A DNA stretch of 64,000 bases from NCBI RefSeq assembly GCF_001884065.1, contig NZ_MACH01000054.1:124001-188000 (forward strand), given 5' to 3'. This document shows positions 11,232 to 19,442 of the stretch, piece by piece. Positions within the stretch are counted from its first letter, which is position 1. Each line of letters opens with the position of its first letter. The position numbers were made by a program, and so were the translations under genes. Under the pieces are notes generated by a model. It saw nothing but the letters and a program-made list of their open reading frames with translations, ran no database searches and had not been told where the DNA came from. The stretch is from Bacillus proteolyticus. GTDB lineage: Bacteria; Bacillota; Bacilli; Bacillales; Bacillaceae_G.

Positions 11232-11954
11232 ATGTTCACTTATTTATATGCATTGTTAGTGGGTATGGTGTTTGGTTCTTTTTTTATGGTAATCGCAATG
11301 AGGGTTCCAATAGGTGAATCTATTATTACACCGCGTTCGTATTGTCACTACTGCAAGTATACGTTACAGCCGAAAGAACTTATTCCAATCATTTCATTTT
11401 GTATGCAGAAAGGGCGTTGTACGAATTGTAAAAGAAAAATCTCATGTTTGTACATAGTATTTGAATTTGTTACAGGGAGTTTATTTTTTCTTACTGTATA
11501 TGTAATTGGAATAGAACGAGAGCTCATCATCATTTTATCGCTCTTTTCTTTACTTCTTATTATTTCAGTTACAGATTTAGTATATATGCTAATACCTAAT
11601 CGTATTTTAATTTGGTTTGCACTTTTGCTTATTTTAGAATGTATTTTTGTACCGTTAGTTACTTGGATAGATAGTTTAGCTGGTAGTGGAACTATATTCA
11701 TTTTGTTATATTGCATGCAAAGGATTCATCCAGATGGTCTTGGCGGAGGTGATGTAAAATTACTTTCGTTACTCGGATTTATAGTGGGAGTGAAAGGGGT
11801 TTTTATAACTTTATTTTTAGCATCTTGCTTTAGTCTTTGTTTTTTCGGAATAGGTATAGCGTTAAAACGTATAAAAATAAGAACCAAAATGCCGTTTGGA
11901 CCTTTTATTAGCCTTGGAGCAATATGTTATATGTTGGTCACATATGCAAAATAG
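11232..11954 (+). CDS. comC: Type IV prepilin-like leader peptidase ComC
   Basis: This is a multi-pass membrane aspartic protease of 240 residues. A short N-terminal membrane segment precedes a cytosolic zinc-type loop with two CxxC pairs (CHYC and CTNC). The catalytic Asp motifs are SVTDLVYMLIPN and GGGDVKLLSLLG. It cleaves and N-methylates the ComG pseudopilins needed for DNA uptake. The chosen ATG has GGAGAGGAAGGG just upstream. An earlier in-frame ATG at 11205 precedes that site. It is followed 14 bp later by a small receiver-like gene. Confidence 0.88.
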   Translation: MFTYLYALLVGMVFGSFFMVIAMRVPIGESIITPRSYCHYCKYTLQPKELIPIISFCMQKGRCTNCKRKISCLYIVFEFVTGSLFFLTVYVIGIERELIIILSLFSLLLIISVTDLVYMLIPNRILIWFALLLILECIFVPLVTWIDSLAGSGTIFILLYCMQRIHPDGLGGGDVKLLSLLGFIVGVKGVFITLFLASCFSLCFFGIGIALKRIKIRTKMPFGPFISLGAICYMLVTYAK

Positions 11955-11968
11955 AGAGGAGATAGAAA

Positions 11969-12280
11969 ATGAATGTATATATGGATGATCAAAGAAGTTG
12001 CCCGTATGGATATCTTTTGGCAACTACAGTAGAATCTGCGTTACAATTTGTTCGGATTAATAAGGTAAACATCCTCTCTCTTGACTTTAACATGGGATGG
12101 AGGCAAAAGAATGGGGCGGAATTTGTAGAAGCCTTTTGTAGAGAAGGTCTATATGTTAATGAAATTCACCTTCATACAAATGATGTCATCGGTATGCATC
12201 AGATGAAACAGAGAATTGAGAAGGGGAAAGAGCAAGGAGAAATTAATCCTCATATTGTCATTAAATATGTGGGAAGCTAA
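11969..12280 (+). CDS. Cyclic-phosphate-processing receiver-like protein
   Basis: This is a 103-residue single-domain protein with an early acidic pair (YMDDQRSCPYG), a central Asp in LSLDFNMG and HTNDVIGMHQM near the end. That order resembles the small atypical receiver domains annotated as cyclic-phosphate processing receivers. The actual substrate is unknown. It has a GAGAGGAGAT ribosome site and is probably cotranscribed with comC. A bidirectional terminator follows. Confidence 0.65.
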   Translation: MNVYMDDQRSCPYGYLLATTVESALQFVRINKVNILSLDFNMGWRQKNGAEFVEAFCREGLYVNEIHLHTNDVIGMHQMKQRIEKGKEQGEINPHIVIKYVGS

Positions 12281-12309
12281 AAACTCCAAAGTAAAACTTT
12301 GGAGTTTTT
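12281..12309. terminator. Bidirectional terminator between convergent genes
   Basis: AAACTCCAAAG / CTTTGGAGTTT forms an 11-bp stem with T runs on both sides. It serves the receiver-like gene and the minus-strand channel gene. Confidence 0.88.
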
Positions 12310-13159
12310 AATGTTTCATATGTGCTTGTAAAGGAATAATTTCCTCTGTTTGAGCTACTACTAATTCAGTTTCTTCTTGTTTAGCAACAGGTGCTTTCTT
12401 TGTTAAGTAATGATATACCATACCGACAAATACCGATCCGCCAATAATGTTACCGATTGTAACTGGAATTAAGTTATGAATAGCCCCAGCGAAAGTAATT
12501 GTATCAGGATGTGGTGAAACTAAAGATAAGGCAAACAATGATAAATTTGCAATGCTATGCTCATAGCCAGATAAGAAGAATGTGAAAACGAGCATCATTA
12601 TCATCAATATTTTTGCTGTATCACCTTTTACTTGAGAAGGTAAGAAGCAGGCAAGACATACGAGCCAGTTACATAAAATTGCTTTAAAGAATAATTGCAT
12701 TGTAGGTGTGTTCATTTTTCCTTCAATGACTGTATTCATTAAATGACCATGATCGATTGCTCCGAAAATGCCAGTTGCGTAAAATAGTAAGGCAAAGAAT
12801 AAAGCGCCAGCTAAGTTACCTGCATAACAAGTAACCCAGTTACGAAGTGTATCAGAAATCGTTGTTTCTTTTCGTAAAGTTGCCACTGTGAAATACATTG
12901 TATTTCCAGTAAATAATTCAGCACCGCCATACATAATAAGTACGAGAGCAATTCCGAAAAACATGGAGGAAGCTAAATATGTTGCTGGTGAATCTGCAAT
13001 GTGAAAAAAGTTACCTAATTTAAAACATAGTACAATAACAAAACCGATATAAATACCAGCAAGTGCAGCACGAATGAAATATTGCATTGGATTTGTATCT
13101 AGTATTTGCTTTTTGTTCTTAGCCAGTTTTACAACATAGTCTAATCCTTGTTCTAGCAT
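12308..13159 (-). CDS. Formate/nitrite transporter family channel
   Basis: The 283-residue protein has six predicted membrane segments and FNT-family signatures (FFGIALVLIMYGGAELFTGN, CYAGNLAGALF, GNIIGGSVFVG). FNT proteins are pentameric channels for formate, nitrite or hydrosulfide. The start is an ATG after AAAGGAGCG. Upstream lie an Fnr-like palindrome and a cre-like site, so anaerobic and carbon control is plausible. The anion cannot be assigned from sequence alone. Confidence 0.88.
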   Translation of the reverse strand: MLEQGLDYVVKLAKNKKQILDTNPMQYFIRAALAGIYIGFVIVLCFKLGNFFHIADSPATYLASSMFFGIALVLIMYGGAELFTGNTMYFTVATLRKETTISDTLRNWVTCYAGNLAGALFFALLFYATGIFGAIDHGHLMNTVIEGKMNTPTMQLFFKAILCNWLVCLACFLPSQVKGDTAKILMIMMLVFTFFLSGYEHSIANLSLFALSLVSPHPDTITFAGAIHNLIPVTIGNIIGGSVFVGMVYHYLTKKAPVAKQEETELVVAQTEEIIPLQAHMKH

Positions 13160-13244
13160 GAGTAATACGCTCCTTTAGTACATCATCTATAAATACTCCT
13201 TATAAGAATAAAGTACATGGAATTGTTCACAGTTTCAATAAGTT

Positions 13245-13260
13245 TGTGCAATCTTTCACA
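13245..13260 (-). promoter_or_regulatory. Fnr/Crp-type palindrome upstream of the FNT channel
   Basis: TGTGCAATCTTTCACA matches TGTGA-N6-TCACA with one mismatch. It lies about 90 bp upstream of the channel gene and is consistent with anaerobic Fnr control. Confidence 0.5.
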
Positions 13261-13279
13261 AAAAGGACATACATAAATT

Positions 13280-13294
13280 AAGAAAGCGATTACA
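13280..13294 (-). promoter_or_regulatory. cre-like site upstream of the FNT channel
   Basis: AAGAAAGCGATTACA matches WTGNAANCGNWWNCW at 14 of 15 positions. Function is inferred. Confidence 0.35.
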
Positions 13295-13345
13295 AAAGGT
13301 AGTATAATGGAATTTTTTCTGAAAATAGAGAGGGAATTGAAACAA

Positions 13346-13378
13346 AAAAGAAAAAGCGCTGTAATTACAGCGCTTTTT
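13346..13378 (-). terminator. terC-family gene terminator
   Basis: A long perfect palindrome (AAAAAGCGCTGTAA / TTACAGCGCTTTTT) overlaps the last codons of the minus-strand TerC gene and is followed by T residues on that strand. Confidence 0.85.
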
Positions 13379-14159
13379 CGTCTAAATTCTTTTCTACTTT
13401 TACTTCTACCTCTTTTGAGAAGAACCAACCGCCAACTGCGATTCCGACTAATACAATCCAGAATGTAAGCTTCCACGGAGTAGATTCTGGGAATGAGTGC
13501 GGAAGGACACCTAAAGCAGGGTGTGCTAGCGTATAAATCGCTAATTTCACACCAACCCAACCTACAATTAAGAATGCTGCAGTTTCAAGTCCTGGTTTAC
13601 GTTTTAATATTTGTACGAAAGCAGTTGCTGCAAATCGCATTATAACTAATCCGATAAGTCCACCTGTAAAGATAACGATAAATTGACCTGTATCAAGACT
13701 GCCAATCGTACCTAATCCTGTTTTCGGTAAAGTCACTGCTAATGCAACAGCAGCTAAGATTGAATCAACAGCGAAGGCGATATCAGCAACTTCGACTTTA
13801 AATACAGTCCACCAAAAGTTCTCTTGTTTTTTCTTTGCTTCTTTTTCTTCTGTTTCTTCATGTGTATTCTTTTTAACATACGTTTTAAATAAGTGATTTC
13901 CCGCGATAAACATAAGGTAAATCGCACCAATTGCTTGCACTTGCCATACATCGACTAGGAACGAAATCATAAATAGTGATCCGAAGCGGAAAACGAACGC
14001 TCCTGCTAATCCATAAAATAGTGCTTTCTTTCGTTTTTCTTCTGGTAAATGTTTTACCATAATTGCGAGAACGAGAGCGTTATCAGCCGCTAAAATCCCC
14101 TCTAGTGCAATTAGGATGAGTAATACCCAACCATACTCCAATAATAATGATACATCCAT
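13365..14159 (-). CDS. TerC-family membrane protein (YkoY/YceF-like, probable Mn2+ exporter)
   Basis: The 264-residue integral membrane protein has TerC motifs ALEGILAADNALVLA and VEVADIAFAVDSILA, whose acidic residues likely bind metal. An acidic/Lys-rich cytosolic loop (residues ~105-130) lies between membrane segments. In Bacillus, TerC proteins export Mn2+ and support metalation of secreted enzymes. The yybP-ykoY riboswitch directly upstream supports manganese control. The ATG at 14159 has AGGAGA at 6 nt spacing, whereas the ATG two codons earlier is too close to it. Confidence 0.88.
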   Translation of the reverse strand: MDVSLLLEYGWVLLILIALEGILAADNALVLAIMVKHLPEEKRKKALFYGLAGAFVFRFGSLFMISFLVDVWQVQAIGAIYLMFIAGNHLFKTYVKKNTHEETEEKEAKKKQENFWWTVFKVEVADIAFAVDSILAAVALAVTLPKTGLGTIGSLDTGQFIVIFTGGLIGLVIMRFAATAFVQILKRKPGLETAAFLIVGWVGVKLAIYTLAHPALGVLPHSFPESTPWKLTFWIVLVGIAVGGWFFSKEVEVKVEKNLDEKAL

Positions 14160-14264
14160 GTACATTCTCCTCTCATTTCTATAAATGCTAAACAAGTGAA
14201 GAAGTTCCCCACTGTTTAGCTTCCCCATACTCCTGCGCATCAACGGTGGAAGGAATTGGTAAAA

Positions 14265-14415
14265 ACAAAAAAGACCTCTGCCGTTGATAGGCAAAGGTCT
14301 TGCTAGACATATGTAATGAAAATGCCAACAAAGCCGGAAGAACTGAGTTCTACGTAATGACGACTTTGTTTCCAAGAAATAGTTCTTGGACGCTACTCCC
14401 CTTTGGAGATATGCT
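14265..14415 (-). ncRNA. yybP-ykoY manganese riboswitch with terminator
   Basis: On the minus strand the leader contains AAAGGGGAGTAGC, then GTCGTCATTACG and CCGGCTTTGTTGGC. These are hallmark segments of the yybP-ykoY class. A strong terminator (AAGACCTTTGCC / GGCAGAGGTCTT plus U run, 14265-14301) ends the leader about 105 bp before the TerC gene. Mn2+ binding should favour antitermination. Assignment is from recognisable consensus blocks, not a covariance search. Confidence 0.93.
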
Positions 14416-14426
14416 ATTGTACTCTC

Positions 14427-14455
14427 ATTATATGGATAATTTATACGGTTGTCAA
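14427..14455 (-). promoter_or_regulatory. Consensus sigma-A promoter of the TerC leader
   Basis: TTGACA, a 17-nt spacer and TATAAT on the minus strand, just upstream of the riboswitch. The -35 box overlaps the stop codon of the preceding Ktr gene. Confidence 0.9.
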
Positions 14456-15771
14456 CCTGTTAAAATATCTTCGTTTGGATATTTTATTTTCTTTTGTTTT
14501 TTACGTGCAAATGAAAAGGCTAATGTTAAAGGTCCCATCTTTCCAAAAAACATCATAAAGATAATAATTGTTTTGCCGATGATTGTTAAGTGTGGTGTCA
14601 AATTCATGCTAAGGCCGACAGTTCCAAATGCTGAAAATACTTCAAAAGCACTCATTAATAGAGGAACTCGTTCAGTGATGCTTAAAATTAAAATAGAAAG
14701 AAAAATAAACGAAATTGAAATAATGGTAATCGTTAAAGATTTGACAATGAGCGTATCTTTAATGGATTTTTTAAACACGACAATATCATCTTGTTCATGC
14801 AAAAATTTAAATACGCCTAAAAACATAATTAAAAAAGTTGTTAACTTAATCCCACCACCAGTTGAAGCACTGCCAGCACCAATAAACATAAGAAGCATCA
14901 TTAATAAAAGAGAAGGTTTTGATAATGCAGAGATATCAACAGTATTAAACCCGGCAGTGCGCGTCGAAACCGCCTGAAAATAAGCAGCCATACCTTCTTC
15001 AAAGGGTGTAAAACCTCTCATGGAAATTGAATTATGGAACTCGAATATAAAAATAAAAGCTGTAGCAATAATATTGACGATTAGAGTAGAAGAGAGCATA
15101 AGTTTTGAGTGCAATGTAAGGTTTTTAAAGTTTTTCTTTCTTTTTATATCTACAATCACTGTAAAACCAATTCCCCCTAAAATAATGAGAGAAGAAATAA
15201 CAAGATTGACGAGAACGCTATGAGAGTGGGACATTAAATTATCGCTCCATACAGAAAAGCCAGCATTGTTAAAGGCAGAGATAGAATGAAAAAAGCTATA
15301 ATATATACCTTTGGCAATCCCGTATTTTGGCACCCATTCAAAAGAGAGAAGTAAAGTAGCGATACATTCTACAGCAAAAGAAAATAAAAATAATGCTTTT
15401 GCAAGACGAATGATTCCACCGACATTTGTTTGGTTTAATGCTTGTTGTAATAAAATTCTGTTTTGAAGACCAATTTTTCTGCCGAGCATAATTGCAATTA
15501 AAACAGCAAAGCTCATAATGCCGAGCCCGCCAACCTGTATAAGCGTTAAAATTACGCATTGGCCAAATAAGGTAAATACTTTTCCAGTGTCCACAACACC
15601 AAGCCCTGTAACTGTACAAGCAGAAACCGTTGTAAATAAGGCATCGAGCCATGAAATAGATGTTGTTGTAGCAATTGGCAATTTTAATAAGCATGTACCA
15701 ATAATTGATAGCGTAATAAAAGATAATGTAAGAACACGGGGAGGGCTCATGCTAATGTTAATCCGTTTCAT
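14452..15771 (-). CDS. Ktr/Trk-type potassium channel subunit (KtrB/KtrD-like)
   Basis: This ~439-residue TrkH/KtrB superfamily protein has four membrane-pore-membrane units. Filter glycines are visible in SACTVTGLGVV, SAFNNAGFSVW, STRTAGFNTVD and SAFGTVGLSMN. It translocates K+ with Na+ and needs a cytosolic KtrA/KtrC RCK partner, which is not in this window. I start at the ATG 15771 (MKRINIS). An in-frame TTG at 15792 is possible but has a weaker ribosome site. The stop overlaps the -35 box of the TerC promoter. Confidence 0.88.
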   Translation of the reverse strand: MKRINISMSPPRVLTLSFITLSIIGTCLLKLPIATTTSISWLDALFTTVSACTVTGLGVVDTGKVFTLFGQCVILTLIQVGGLGIMSFAVLIAIMLGRKIGLQNRILLQQALNQTNVGGIIRLAKALFLFSFAVECIATLLLSFEWVPKYGIAKGIYYSFFHSISAFNNAGFSVWSDNLMSHSHSVLVNLVISSLIILGGIGFTVIVDIKRKKNFKNLTLHSKLMLSSTLIVNIIATAFIFIFEFHNSISMRGFTPFEEGMAAYFQAVSTRTAGFNTVDISALSKPSLLLMMLLMFIGAGSASTGGGIKLTTFLIMFLGVFKFLHEQDDIVVFKKSIKDTLIVKSLTITIISISFIFLSILILSITERVPLLMSAFEVFSAFGTVGLSMNLTPHLTIIGKTIIIFMMFFGKMGPLTLAFSFARKKQKKIKYPNEDILTG

Positions 15772-15833
15772 GTCACATATCGTTCCTTTCAATTTGCTCT
15801 TACTAGTATGTGAAGAAGAACTATTATGTATGT

Positions 15834-15866
15834 TAAAAAAGAAAGAGGCAGAGAATATCTGCCTCT
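15834..15866 (-). terminator. SASP gene terminator
   Basis: AGAGGCAGA / TCTGCCTCT stem with T-rich tail on the minus strand, 18 bp after the SASP stop. Confidence 0.85.
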
Positions 15867-15884
15867 AAGCCATATGTTATATAA

Positions 15885-16070
15885 TTATCCGCGTAATTGT
15901 TGTTGAGCTAAAGCAACAAGACGTTTTGTTACTTCACCGCCAACTGAGCCGTTAGAACGAGATGCTGTGTTAGATCCTAAGCTTACACCAAATTCTTGCG
16001 CAATTTCATATTTAAATTGTTCAAGCGCTTGTTCTGCACCTGGAACTAGTAATTTGTTTGTTTTTACCAT
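15885..16070 (-). CDS. Alpha/beta-type small acid-soluble spore protein
   Basis: The 61-residue protein has both SASP signatures, [19 protein letters not shown] (with the EFGV germination protease site) and [19 protein letters not shown]. It binds and protects DNA in dormant spores and is degraded by Gpr at germination. The ATG at 16070 is preceded by AAGGATGTG at 7 nt, an 8/9 match to the anti-SD. An upstream ATG overlaps that site. It stands alone between terminators. Confidence 0.95.
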   Translation of the reverse strand: MVKTNKLLVPGAEQALEQFKYEIAQEFGVSLGSNTASRSNGSVGGEVTKRLVALAQQQLRG

Positions 16071-16194
16071 GTTGATACACATCCTTATGAGTAGTCCAGT
16101 TCAGCTAAGTACTATCTGAACTGGTACCGTTATTTTATGTGGAAACGACGTGCTCATACACGGAAGTAATCGGTGAGTTTAGAAGTTCTTGGAT

Positions 16195-16228
16195 AGAAAA
16201 AAGAGTAGCAAATTTGCTACTCTTTTTT
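16195..16228 (-). terminator. phaJ terminator
   Basis: A perfect palindrome AAAAAAGAGTAGCAAA / TTTGCTACTCTTTTTT overlaps the phaJ stop. Confidence 0.88.
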
Positions 16229-16660
16229 CAGTATTGTCGCTGTACCTTCCACGACGATATCATCGGATTGATTGTAGATGTTTGTTTGTAATGTAATGAT
16301 TTTTTTATCATCCCGTTTTTTAATTACTTCTGCCACTACACGAAGTGTATCGCCGATTTTGACAGGAGCACGGAATGAAACGTTTTGGGATAAATAAATC
16401 GTATTTTTGCCTGGGAGTTTCGTTCCAAGAACGGTAGAAATAAAACTTGAAACGAGCATACCGTGAGCAATACGTTCTTTAAACATTGTCGTTTTTGCAA
16501 AAGAGTCTAAAATATGAATAGGATTTACATCTCCAGTCAATTTTGCAAAATTGATAACGTCCTCATCCGTAATAGTTTTTGTTAGAGATGCTTGATCACC
16601 GACTTGAATCTCATCATAACGAAGCTCCGGAACAGTTTGTGCTTCTTGGAATGGATTCAT
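16217..16660 (-). CDS. phaJ: MaoC-type (R)-specific enoyl-CoA hydratase PhaJ
   Basis: This single hot-dog fold protein of 147 residues carries the hydratase-2 motif around the catalytic Asp/His (AKLTGDVNPIHILD, residues ~45-58), followed by RIAHGMLVSSFIS. It supplies (R)-3-hydroxyacyl-CoA from fatty-acid oxidation to PHA synthase. The ATG at 16660 follows AAGGAGGAC. The in-frame extension upstream lies in the phaP-phaJ gap and has no ribosome site. It is third in a phaQ-phaP-phaJ operon. Confidence 0.9.
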   Translation of the reverse strand: MNPFQEAQTVPELRYDEIQVGDQASLTKTITDEDVINFAKLTGDVNPIHILDSFAKTTMFKERIAHGMLVSSFISTVLGTKLPGKNTIYLSQNVSFRAPVKIGDTLRVVAEVIKKRDDKKIITLQTNIYNQSDDIVVEGTATILKKE

Positions 16661-16761
16661 TTTGTCCTCCTTCTTTTCCATATCGAAAAATGTAAGCCAT
16701 CTTGATGTAGTAGGAGGAAGAAAGAGTTTTGTTTGTGCTGCAGTTAGTTGCCACATTTTTC

Positions 16762-17286
16762 TTACTTGATGGAAGTAAATAGATTTTTTGAGTTTTCCTC
16801 GAACTGCTTTGCGAGTTCTAGTTGTTTGGACTTGAACTCTCCCAAAAAAACTTCTAACTGTTTTTGAACCTCTTCGCGTTGCGATTGTTGTTGTTCAATA
16901 AAGTGTTTTGTTGTTTCTTCAAATTGACCGCTAGTTTGAGTAAGAATAGACAAAGATGTTTTCGTAGGAGAAACAGTAAGTTGATGCATTTGAGTAGAAA
17001 GCTCATTCCATTTCCCTTGCCACTCGTTAATTTGATCATTTAAGGAGTTACCAGTTAATTGCTTCACGTAATCTGTATATTGGTTATTGAACTGAGCTGT
17101 GAATTGTTGTAGTTCTTTTTCTAGTTCATTTACTCCTGATGTTAATTTATGCAAAGCGTCTTGTTGTTGTTTTAACGTTTCTAAAGTAAGTTGCTCTAAT
17201 TGTTTCCCAGCTGAAGAGAAGAGGGAAAGAGATTGAGACCAGTTTTTCCAAAATGCATCGACTAATTCGTATGGCTTAGTTTCCAT
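16762..17286 (-). CDS. phaP: Phasin PhaP (PHA granule coat protein)
   Basis: The 174-residue protein is almost wholly helical and Gln/Lys/Glu-rich with coiled-coil character and no membrane segment or signal. That is the pattern of Bacillus phasins, which coat polyhydroxyalkanoate granules. The start METKPYELVDAFW follows TTGGAGGTCAAACA. It lies 42 bp after phaQ. Identification rests on composition and on its place in the pha cluster. Confidence 0.88.
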   Translation of the reverse strand: METKPYELVDAFWKNWSQSLSLFSSAGKQLEQLTLETLKQQQDALHKLTSGVNELEKELQQFTAQFNNQYTDYVKQLTGNSLNDQINEWQGKWNELSTQMHQLTVSPTKTSLSILTQTSGQFEETTKHFIEQQQSQREEVQKQLEVFLGEFKSKQLELAKQFEENSKNLFTSIK

Positions 17287-17328
17287 TGTTTGACCTCCAA
17301 ATGTTTTTTTGCATATTGTGAACGCAGA

Positions 17329-17781
17329 TTACTCTGCTTTACCACCAGGTGAAGATGAAGAATCCTTTTCATCCTTTTCTGGAGAAGTAGAAAATGGAAA
17401 GAATGCATTGGTGTATAACGTGAAAAACGTCCGCAACATATTTTGATAATGTTCAAAAGAAGTCGCACATGTTGATAAATATTGCTCTCCATATTCAGTT
17501 AAAGAATAAATTCGTTTCGCTGGCCCGCCTTCACTTGTATCCCAAGTGGAAGAAATGAGATTTTCTTTTTCTAACTTGCGCAATGTTCTATACACATTAC
17601 CTTGGTCAACAGAAGAAAAGCCGATGTCCATTAGCATTTGAATGAGTTTGTAACCATGAAGACTCCAGTCTTTTAGACAGAGAAGTAAGAAAGGAACTAA
17701 GAAGTTTTTTGGCATGGAGTTTGGTTGTTTCGCTTGGTTTTTTTCCAAACTTTCTGGGTGTTCTGGTTCATTATGTAGCAT
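17329..17781 (-). CDS. phaQ: PHA-responsive PadR-family repressor PhaQ
   Basis: This 150-residue PadR-like regulator has a winged helix of the form LHGYKLIQMLMDIG, then VYRTLRKLEKENLI and RIYSLTEYGEQYL. In B. megaterium PhaQ represses the phasin operon and is released by binding PHB. Here it heads phaQ-phaP-phaJ and faces phaRBC divergently. A good promoter (17835-17863) precedes it. The C-terminal ~20 residues are Ser/Lys/Asp-rich and probably disordered. Confidence 0.88.
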   Translation of the reverse strand: MLHNEPEHPESLEKNQAKQPNSMPKNFLVPFLLLCLKDWSLHGYKLIQMLMDIGFSSVDQGNVYRTLRKLEKENLISSTWDTSEGGPAKRIYSLTEYGEQYLSTCATSFEHYQNMLRTFFTLYTNAFFPFSTSPEKDEKDSSSSPGGKAE

Positions 17782-17834
17782 GATTGTGCATCACCTCATG
17801 AATCAGTTAGATGGAATTTTTTGCTTATAAGTGC

Positions 17835-17863
17835 AATTTACACCTATCTGTTTTTAATGTCAA
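17835..17863 (-). promoter_or_regulatory. phaQPJ promoter
   Basis: Minus-strand TTGACA, 17-nt spacer and TAAATT, about 55 bp upstream of phaQ. It probably contains or adjoins the PhaQ operator. Confidence 0.65.
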
Positions 17864-17979
17864 TACATTTGTTAGAAAATAAAGAAAAATAAAATATATA
17901 CTTGAAGTTTTATTCGGAATATTAGAAAATAGTGAATAGGTTGAATTGTTTCAAAAACGAAAAAGGGAGTGTAGGCGAA

Positions 17980-18462
17980 GTGATTGATCAAAAATTCGAT
18001 CCATTGCAAGCATGGAAAAATGCTTATGAACAAACCGAAACATTTTGGGGGAAAGCGCTCAATGAAACAATTAAAACAGAAGAATATTCTGCTTGGATGG
18101 GCAGCGTTCTAGACTTGAATTTGTTTTATCAAAAAGCATTAAATGATACGACAAAAAGTTATTTAGAACAAGTGAATGTGCCAACGAAAGAGGATATCGC
18201 TAGAGTAGCTACGCTTGTTATTAACTTAGAAAATAAAGTTGATAACATCGAGGAAGTTCTAGAAGAGAAAGTGGATTCATTAGGACAAGCTCCTACATTA
18301 AAGCGTGATGTTACGAAAGTAAAACAAGATATTCGCACGTTAGAAACGAAAGTTGATCAAATTCTAGAATTACTAGAAAAGCAAAATGCGGTACTAGCTA
18401 AACTACAAGTACCTGTAAAAGAAGAAGTAAAGCCTGCGAATAAGCCAGAAAATAAAAAATGA
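17980..18462 (+). CDS. phaR: Class IV PHA synthase subunit PhaR
   Basis: The product is a 160-residue helical protein with a C-terminal coiled coil (roughly residues 85-145, heptad Leu/Val/Ile) and a Lys/Glu/Pro tail. PhaR pairs with PhaC to form the class IV polyhydroxyalkanoate synthase of Bacillus. I start at GTG 17980 (IDQKFDPLQAW). The longer in-frame ATG at 17932 lies before the GGGAG ribosome site. phaB and phaC follow on the same strand. Confidence 0.88.
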   Translation: MIDQKFDPLQAWKNAYEQTETFWGKALNETIKTEEYSAWMGSVLDLNLFYQKALNDTTKSYLEQVNVPTKEDIARVATLVINLENKVDNIEEVLEEKVDSLGQAPTLKRDVTKVKQDIRTLETKVDQILELLEKQNAVLAKLQVPVKEEVKPANKPENKK

Positions 18463-18615
18463 TAAAAGCGTTTGTTTATAACGTGTAAAAGAGAGAGGGA
18501 GAATCTCTTTTTCATGAATAAACAACGAAACATAATTAATATATGGACTCTATTAGTATGAGTACCAAAATGATTCATAACAATCGTTCACAAATTCATT
18601 TAAGGGGGAAAAGAA

Positions 18616-19359
18616 ATGGTTCAATTAAATGGCAAAGTAGCAATCGTAACAGGTGGGGCAAAAGGAATTGGGAAAGCAATTACAGTAGCATTAGCACAAG
18701 AGGGAGCAAAAGTTGTTATTAACTATAACAGCAGTAAAGAAGCAGCTGAAAACTTAGTAAATGAATTAGGAAAAGAAGGACATGACGTTTATGCAGTTCA
18801 AGCGGATGTTTCTAAAGTAGAAGATGCAAACAGACTTGTAGAAGAAGCTGTGAATCATTTTGGTAAAGTTGATATTCTTGTTAATAATGCTGGTATTACA
18901 AGAGATCGTACATTCAAAAAATTAAATCGTGAAGATTGGGAGCGCGTAATTGACGTGAACTTAAGCAGCGTATTCAATACGACAAGCGCAGTACTTCCAT
19001 ACATATCGGAAGCAGAAGAAGGAAGAATCATTAGTATTTCTTCTATTATTGGCCAAGCTGGTGGATTTGGACAAACAAATTACTCAGCAGCAAAAGCAGG
19101 TATGCTAGGATTTACAAAATCATTAGCTTTAGAACTTGCAAGAACAAATGTAACTGTAAACGCAATTTGCCCAGGATTTATTGATACTGAAATGGTAGCA
19201 GAAGTACCAGAAGAAGTGCGTCAAAAAATCGTTGCGAAAATCCCGAAAAAACGTTTTGGTCAAGCTGATGAAATTGCAAAAGGTGTAGTATACCTATGCC
19301 GTGACGGTGCGTATATCACTGGTCAGCAATTAAACATTAACGGCGGATTATACATGTAA
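18616..19359 (+). CDS. phaB: Acetoacetyl-CoA reductase PhaB
   Basis: The 247-residue classical short-chain dehydrogenase has the cofactor motif TGGAKGIGKA, the NNAG motif, a catalytic Ser (SISSIIGQ) and YSAAKAG. It reduces acetoacetyl-CoA to (R)-3-hydroxybutyryl-CoA for PHB. The position between phaR and phaC decides between PhaB and the related FabG. A hairpin with a T run follows the stop before phaC. Confidence 0.92.
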   Translation: MVQLNGKVAIVTGGAKGIGKAITVALAQEGAKVVINYNSSKEAAENLVNELGKEGHDVYAVQADVSKVEDANRLVEEAVNHFGKVDILVNNAGITRDRTFKKLNREDWERVIDVNLSSVFNTTSAVLPYISEAEEGRIISISSIIGQAGGFGQTNYSAAKAGMLGFTKSLALELARTNVTVNAICPGFIDTEMVAEVPEEVRQKIVAKIPKKRFGQADEIAKGVVYLCRDGAYITGQQLNINGGLYM

Positions 19360-19372
19360 TGAAGTAAGAAAA

Positions 19373-19411
19373 AAGTGCATATCCATAGCAGGAATGCACT
19401 TCTTTTTTTTA
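19373..19411 (+). terminator. Hairpin with T run between phaB and phaC
   Basis: AAGTGCAT / ATGCACTT stem followed by eight T residues. It probably lowers phaC transcription relative to phaRB. Confidence 0.7.
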
Positions 19412-19442
19412 GAAAGAAATCGACCGAAAAGGGGATAAAAAA

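Noticed and set aside
14300-14977. 225-codon plus-strand frame over the riboswitch and the Ktr-like gene
   Set aside because: It is antisense to a clear membrane protein gene and an RNA element, and has no ribosome site.
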